Shown here piece by piece: positions 34,773 through 37,822 of a stretch of 37,822 nt of DNA (the first letter of the stretch is position 1; every line of letters starts with the position of its first letter). The stretch is from NCBI GenBank assembly GCA_903847385.1, contig CAINDO010000077.1, forward strand, positions 1-37,822, in the 5' to 3' direction. A program made the position numbers and the translations under genes. Below the pieces are notes generated by a model. The model was given only the letters and a program-made list of their open reading frames with translations, was not told where the DNA came from and ran no database searches. Source of the stretch: an uncultured Myxococcales bacterium. GTDB taxonomy: Bacteria; Myxococcota_A; Bradymonadia; UBA7976; UBA1532.

Positions 34773-35984
34773 ATGGGGATCACGATACACGTCGCCGAGA
34801 GCCAGGCGGAGAGGGAGCGCATCTATGCGTTCCGCTACACCGTCCACGCGCTGGAGCTCGGCAAGGGCGGGCGCGGCGTCGACCACACGCGCCGCCGGCT
34901 CACGGACGAGGCCGACGAGGCCCCCGGGGCGGTCATCCTGTACGCCGAGGACGATGGCCGCATCGTCGGCACGATCCGGGTGAACTTCGGCGGGCCCGAG
35001 GGTCTGCCGCAGAGCCTGCGTGACACCTACGGCGTGGCCGCCCTCGAGGCCCGCCTCGGCAGCAGCGCGCGCCTCTCCGTGACCACCCGCTTCATGGTCG
35101 ACCCGGCCTACCGCGGCCGCACGCTGGCGTCGTTGCTGGTGCTGCGCCTGTACGGCCTCGGTCTCGAGCGCGGCACCCTGGTCGACTTCTGCATGTGCGA
35201 GGTGCCGCTGCTGCGCCTCTACTACCGCCTGGGCTATCGCGAGTACCGGGACGCCGTGCGGCCCGACGGCATCGGCCTGCGCGTGCCGCTGCTGCTGTGC
35301 CTGCAGGACCGGGCGCACCTCGCCCGCGTCGACTCGCCGTTCGTGCACTTCCTGCCCGCCTCGGCGGACGACCGCGGCCGCGCCGCCGGCATCGCCGAGC
35401 AGGTCTACGGCGCGTTTCGGCCCACGGCGCCGCTGCAGCAGGGCGACCTGCGGACGCTGTGGGCGGGCCTCGCCGACGCGCTCACGCGCAGCCAGCGTCC
35501 CCGGCCGACGCTGCTCGACGGCTTCTCGCCGACGGAGCTCGACCTCGTCTTCGCCCGCGGCGCCGCCCTGCACTTCGGCCCCCGCGACCTGGTGCAGCCC
35601 GGGCGCGAGCTGCGCGCCGGCCTGGGCGTGATCCTGAGCGGCTCGCTCGGTGTCGGCCTGCCCACGGGCGACGGCTACCATTTCCTGGAGATCCTGCGCC
35701 CGGGGGATGTCTTCGGCGAGGCCCACACGCCCCCGGCCGAGGGCCGCGCGTCGGACCTCGTCGCGCTCGAGGACACGCGCACCGTCATGCTGCCAGCGGA
35801 CCTCATCGAGCGGCTGCAGCAGGACCACAGCCTCCTGGCGATCCGCCTGGCGCAGAACCTCGTCGGGGTGCTGCGCCAACGCGTCGACGACCTTCACCGC
35901 CGCAGCGCCGAGTGGATCCGGCGCGAACGCAATCAGCTCATGCGCGATCAGACCATTCCCCCCCTTCAGGAGGCCAACGGATGA
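34773..35984 (+). CDS. LuxI/FeeM-like acyltransferase fused to a cyclic-nucleotide-binding domain
   Basis: 403 residues. ATG 34773 has AGGGGAG 5 nt upstream; the frame is open earlier but overlaps the divergent gene. Residues about 1-190 are a GNAT-fold acyltransferase of the autoinducer-synthase/N-acyl amino acid synthase type: IYAFRYTVHALELG, a DE-x-D-EAPGA acidic turn, GRIVGTIRVNFG, SVTTRFMVDPAYRG and PLLRLYYRLGYREY. Residues about 265-380 are a cNMP-binding (CRP/EPAC-like) barrel: LHFGPRDLVQPGRELRAGLG, LRPGDVFGEA and RASDLVALEDT. The phosphate-binding cassette has GE and an Arg but is not canonical (RAS rather than R-T/S-A). No HTH follows, so this is a regulated enzyme, not a CRP transcription factor. 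It probably transfers an acyl chain to an amine and is gated by a ligand. First gene of a coupled operon. Confidence 0.85.
   Translation: MGITIHVAESQAERERIYAFRYTVHALELGKGGRGVDHTRRRLTDEADEAPGAVILYAEDDGRIVGTIRVNFGGPEGLPQSLRDTYGVAALEARLGSSARLSVTTRFMVDPAYRGRTLASLLVLRLYGLGLERGTLVDFCMCEVPLLRLYYRLGYREYRDAVRPDGIGLRVPLLLCLQDRAHLARVDSPFVHFLPASADDRGRAAGIAEQVYGAFRPTAPLQQGDLRTLWAGLADALTRSQRPRPTLLDGFSPTELDLVFARGAALHFGPRDLVQPGRELRAGLGVILSGSLGVGLPTGDGYHFLEILRPGDVFGEAHTPPAEGRASDLVALEDTRTVMLPADLIERLQQDHSLLAIRLAQNLVGVLRQRVDDLHRRSAEWIRRERNQLMRDQTIPPLQEANG
35968..35973 (+). promoter_or_regulatory. Perfect AGGAGG ribosome site of the diiron enzyme
   Basis: AGGAGG lies 7 nt before ATG 35981, inside the end of the upstream gene. 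It indicates strong translation of the second gene of the operon. Confidence 0.65.
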
Positions 35985-36631
35985 CCCCTCGCGAGACGTT
36001 TCTCGAGGTCATGGAGGCGGCCGTGGCCGCGTTCCCCGACAACCGGCTCTGCCGCAAGCTCGACGCCGGGGCGCTGACCCTCGCCGACTACCAGAGCCTG
36101 CTGCGGATGCTGTTCCACCAGACCTTCGAGGGGCCATCGACCTTCGCGCTGGCCGCGGCGCACTGCGCGCCCCGTCACCAGCAGGCCCGCGACTATCTCA
36201 TCGCCCACGCCGAGGAGGAGAAGTCGCATTGGCAGTGGGTGATCAACGACCTGCGCGCCACGGGCGACCACGGGCCGGATCCGCGCACGCAGTTCGCCGA
36301 GCCGGCGTGCGCGGCCTACGTCGCCTTCAACGTGTACACGGCCATCCGGCAGCCCCTGGCGCGCCTGGGCATCGCCGCGGTGCTCGAGGGCATCGGCGCC
36401 GTCCACGGCACGAACTACGGCCAGCGCCTGGTCACCTCGCTGCGCCTCGACCGCGCCCACGCGTCGTTTTTCCTGAGCCACGGCGCCCTGGACGTCGGCC
36501 ATGTGCAGGACGTCATGGCGGTGATCGAGGCCAGCGAGCCCACGGCGGCGGAGTGGGCCTGGCTCGCCCACGCGGCGCGGGTCGGCGGCCTGATGTATCG
36601 GCGCATGTACGACGAAGCGGCGGTGCCCTGA
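35981..36631 (+). CDS. Heme-oxygenase-like diiron oxidase/oxygenase (PqqC/UndA-type fold)
   Basis: 216 residues; ATG overlaps the upstream stop as ATGA and has a perfect Shine-Dalgarno. All-helical heme-oxygenase-like protein with acidic/His ligands in family order: FEG with Glu50, AEEEKSHW with E80-x2-H83, LEG with Glu135, and H166-x3-D170-x2-H173 in SHGALDVGHVQDV. The family (HDO, iron-containing redox enzymes) uses a diiron site to oxidise small molecules, for example fatty-acid or amino-acid-derived substrates. These residues make a heme-degrading role unlikely. Context places it after an acyltransferase and before a membrane methyltransferase, suggesting oxidation of the acyl product. 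Substrate unknown. The downstream gene starts within its stop (TGATG). Confidence 0.85.
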   Translation: MTPRETFLEVMEAAVAAFPDNRLCRKLDAGALTLADYQSLLRMLFHQTFEGPSTFALAAAHCAPRHQQARDYLIAHAEEEKSHWQWVINDLRATGDHGPDPRTQFAEPACAAYVAFNVYTAIRQPLARLGIAAVLEGIGAVHGTNYGQRLVTSLRLDRAHASFFLSHGALDVGHVQDVMAVIEASEPTAAEWAWLAHAARVGGLMYRRMYDEAAVP

Positions 36632-37248
36632 TGTTGGCCCCGCTCGCCCTCGCGTTGGCGCTCGTCACGCAGATCAGCTTCGTCTGGGCCATCCGGCGCT
36701 TCTTCCGGACCGAGGGCACACCCCGCACCGGCATGCGCGCCATCGCGGCGCTGGGGGCGGTCTCGGCGGTCGCGCAGTGCGGCACGCTCCTGTGGCGCTG
36801 CCTCGCGCCCGTGGCGTTCACGGGGGCGCAGGTCGCGGGCCTCGCGCTGTTCGGCGTGGCGCTGGCGCTCTTCTGGTCCGCCGTGCATGCCAACCGGGCT
36901 CGTCCGCTGACGCTCGCCTTCACGGAGGACACGCCCGAGCACCTGGTGGTCCGCGGGCCGTACCGGTACATCCGGCACCCCTTCTACGCGGCGTACCTGT
37001 CCGCCTGGCTGGCCGGCGCCTTCGCGGCGCATGCGCCCGCGCTCCTGCTCAGCGTGCTCGTGATGGGCACGCTGTATGCGCAGGCGGCGAGCATCGAAGA
37101 GCGGAAGTTCGCCCAGAGCCCCCTCGCCGCCGCCTACGCGGCCTATCGGCGCCACACGGGCGTGTTCTGCCCGCGCCTGCTCGCGTTCCTGCGTCGGCCC
37201 GCGGGGGACGTCACATACACATCGACGCGAGACCCGGCGAAGGCGTGA
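36631..37248 (+). CDS. ICMT-like membrane methyltransferase
   Basis: 205 residues; ATG is nested with the previous stop (TGATG), so translation is coupled. Four to five transmembrane segments: about 3-20, 35-55, 65-85 and 118-145. The isoprenylcysteine carboxyl methyltransferase/PEMT signature GPYRYIRHPFYAAYL lies at about 109-123, with the conserved acidic-helix EERKF near 149 and a Tyr-rich tail YAAYRRHTGVF. The family moves a methyl group from S-adenosylmethionine to a carboxylate or amine of a lipid at the membrane. In this operon a methyl ester or N-methyl on an acylated product is a reasonable guess. Its last 38 bp overlap the end of the gene on the opposite strand. Confidence 0.88.
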   Translation: MLAPLALALALVTQISFVWAIRRFFRTEGTPRTGMRAIAALGAVSAVAQCGTLLWRCLAPVAFTGAQVAGLALFGVALALFWSAVHANRARPLTLAFTEDTPEHLVVRGPYRYIRHPFYAAYLSAWLAGAFAAHAPALLLSVLVMGTLYAQAASIEERKFAQSPLAAAYAAYRRHTGVFCPRLLAFLRRPAGDVTYTSTRDPAKA

Positions 37249-37822
37249 CGTAGCGGAAGTCCGTCGCGTTGTCGTTCGTGTCGGCGTCCACGGGGCAGCG
37301 GCTGGCCGACTGGGGGCGCTCGTTGCCCGGGTCGCCGGACAGGAAGTCGCCCTCGGTGGCGCCCGCGACGTCGCCCTCATAGGCGAAGGCGTCGATGAGG
37401 CCACCGGCGGCGTCGACGATGCGCACGGCGTCCGGCCCGTTCTGCAGCACGCTGTTGTTCAGGTCGGCGACGTTCGGGTTGAACGGGATCGAGGGCACGC
37501 CGGCGGGCAGCGCGCCCGTGACGGCCAGCGCGCCGACGACGAGGTAGCCCCCCGCCTCGAGGCGATCCGCCGCGTCGCTCAGGTCGAACCGGCGGTAGAC
37601 GTCGCCGCCGTTGCCGTTGACGAGCTCGAGCGAGAGCCCGACGAGCGAGACCGCGGCGCCGCTCGGGTTGTGGATCTCCACGAACTCGGCGGAGTCCGTG
37701 CCCATCTGGTCGTAGTCGATCTCGGTGATCAGCAGCGGGCCGTCGCCCGGCGGGGGCGGCGGCGGCGCGCCCATGTCGGCGGGCGGGGGCGGCGGCGCGC
37801 CCATGTCCCCGGGCGGCGGGGG
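37211..37822 (-). CDS. Lamin-tail-domain protein, C-terminal part (5' end beyond right edge)
   Basis: About 203 residues seen; the start is outside the window. The visible N-terminal part is Pro-rich, made of a 10-residue unit PPPPPxDMGA. Then a lamin tail domain (LTD, Ig-like beta sandwich): LLITEIDYDQMGTDSAEFVE, HNPSGAAVSLVGLSLELVNG, YLVVG and the terminal PGNERPQSASRCP, then NDNATDFRYVTPSPG. Bacterial LTDs of this kind are found on secreted or surface proteins and may mediate attachment; no catalytic residues are visible. Only one cysteine pair (SRC and near the end SMC) could pair. The TGA lies inside the end of the convergent methyltransferase gene. Confidence 0.85.
   Translation of the reverse strand, partial: PPPPGDMGAPPPPPADMGAPPPPPPGDGPLLITEIDYDQMGTDSAEFVEIHNPSGAAVSLVGLSLELVNGNGGDVYRRFDLSDAADRLEAGGYLVVGALAVTGALPAGVPSIPFNPNVADLNNSVLQNGPDAVRIVDAAGGLIDAFAYEGDVAGATEGDFLSGDPGNERPQSASRCPVDADTNDNATDFRYVTPSPGLASMCM
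37747..37822 (-). repeat. 30-bp tandem repeat encoding PPPPPxDMGA
   Basis: CCATGTC recurs at 37771 and 37801 with GC-rich sequence between, a 30-bp period equal to 10 codons; it continues to the window edge, so the copy number is unknown. Confidence 0.6.

Noticed and set aside
34773-35984. CRP/FNR transcription factor
   Set aside because: A cNMP barrel is present but no helix-turn-helix follows; the partner domain is an acyltransferase.

Overview
The window is very GC-rich DNA with coding on both strands. The style suggests a Myxococcota or Bradymonadota-like deltaproteobacterial relative. The signs are large secreted PKD proteins, lipoproteins whose Gly/Thr spacers lead into cysteine-rich C-x(n)-D-x2-C repeats, HEAT-repeat proteins with Pro/Ala linkers, and a lipoprotein of the CehA/McbA metallohydrolase type. 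This assignment rests on gene content only. I see no tRNA, rRNA, transposase or CRISPR array.

Left edge to 5.5 kb: two divergent HEAT-repeat genes share a 225-bp intergenic region. The left one runs off the window. They appear to share a paralogous N-terminal module, and the right one ends in a beta domain normally found on exported proteins.

5.5 to 24.7 kb: an envelope or surface block. On the minus strand are a membrane-anchored small protein and a cysteine-rich lipoprotein. On the plus strand, from a divergent regulatory region at 9122-9300, come a 2625-residue secreted protein (toroid-like domain, 13 PKD-like modules, helical tail), a 1279-residue secreted PKD/beta-propeller protein and a second cysteine-rich lipoprotein. 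The two secreted giants share a conserved six-cysteine non-PKD cassette. The first also carries five two-module PKD super-repeats with correlated cysteines.

24.9 to 29.7 kb: a 43-residue, highly basic protein with a perfect Shine-Dalgarno and its own promoter candidate, a CehA-like PHP-domain lipoprotein, and a divergent siroheme nitrite/sulfite reductase. The last two are separated by an AT-rich gap containing an inverted repeat.

29.8 to 33.4 kb: a compact operon of ettA, a TPR protein, a three-helix membrane protein and a small PUA-like protein, joined by start/stop overlaps or a 3-bp gap. It converges on a hydrolase-ferredoxin (YfhL type) pair on the minus strand.

34.7 to 37.8 kb: a translationally coupled three-gene operon. 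It encodes a LuxI/FeeM-like acyltransferase fused to a cyclic-nucleotide-binding domain, a heme-oxygenase-like diiron enzyme and an ICMT-like membrane methyltransferase. It reads as a small biosynthetic pathway for a modified acyl compound and is the most interesting candidate system here. Its last gene overlaps by 38 bp, tail to tail, a lamin-tail-domain gene that runs off the right edge.
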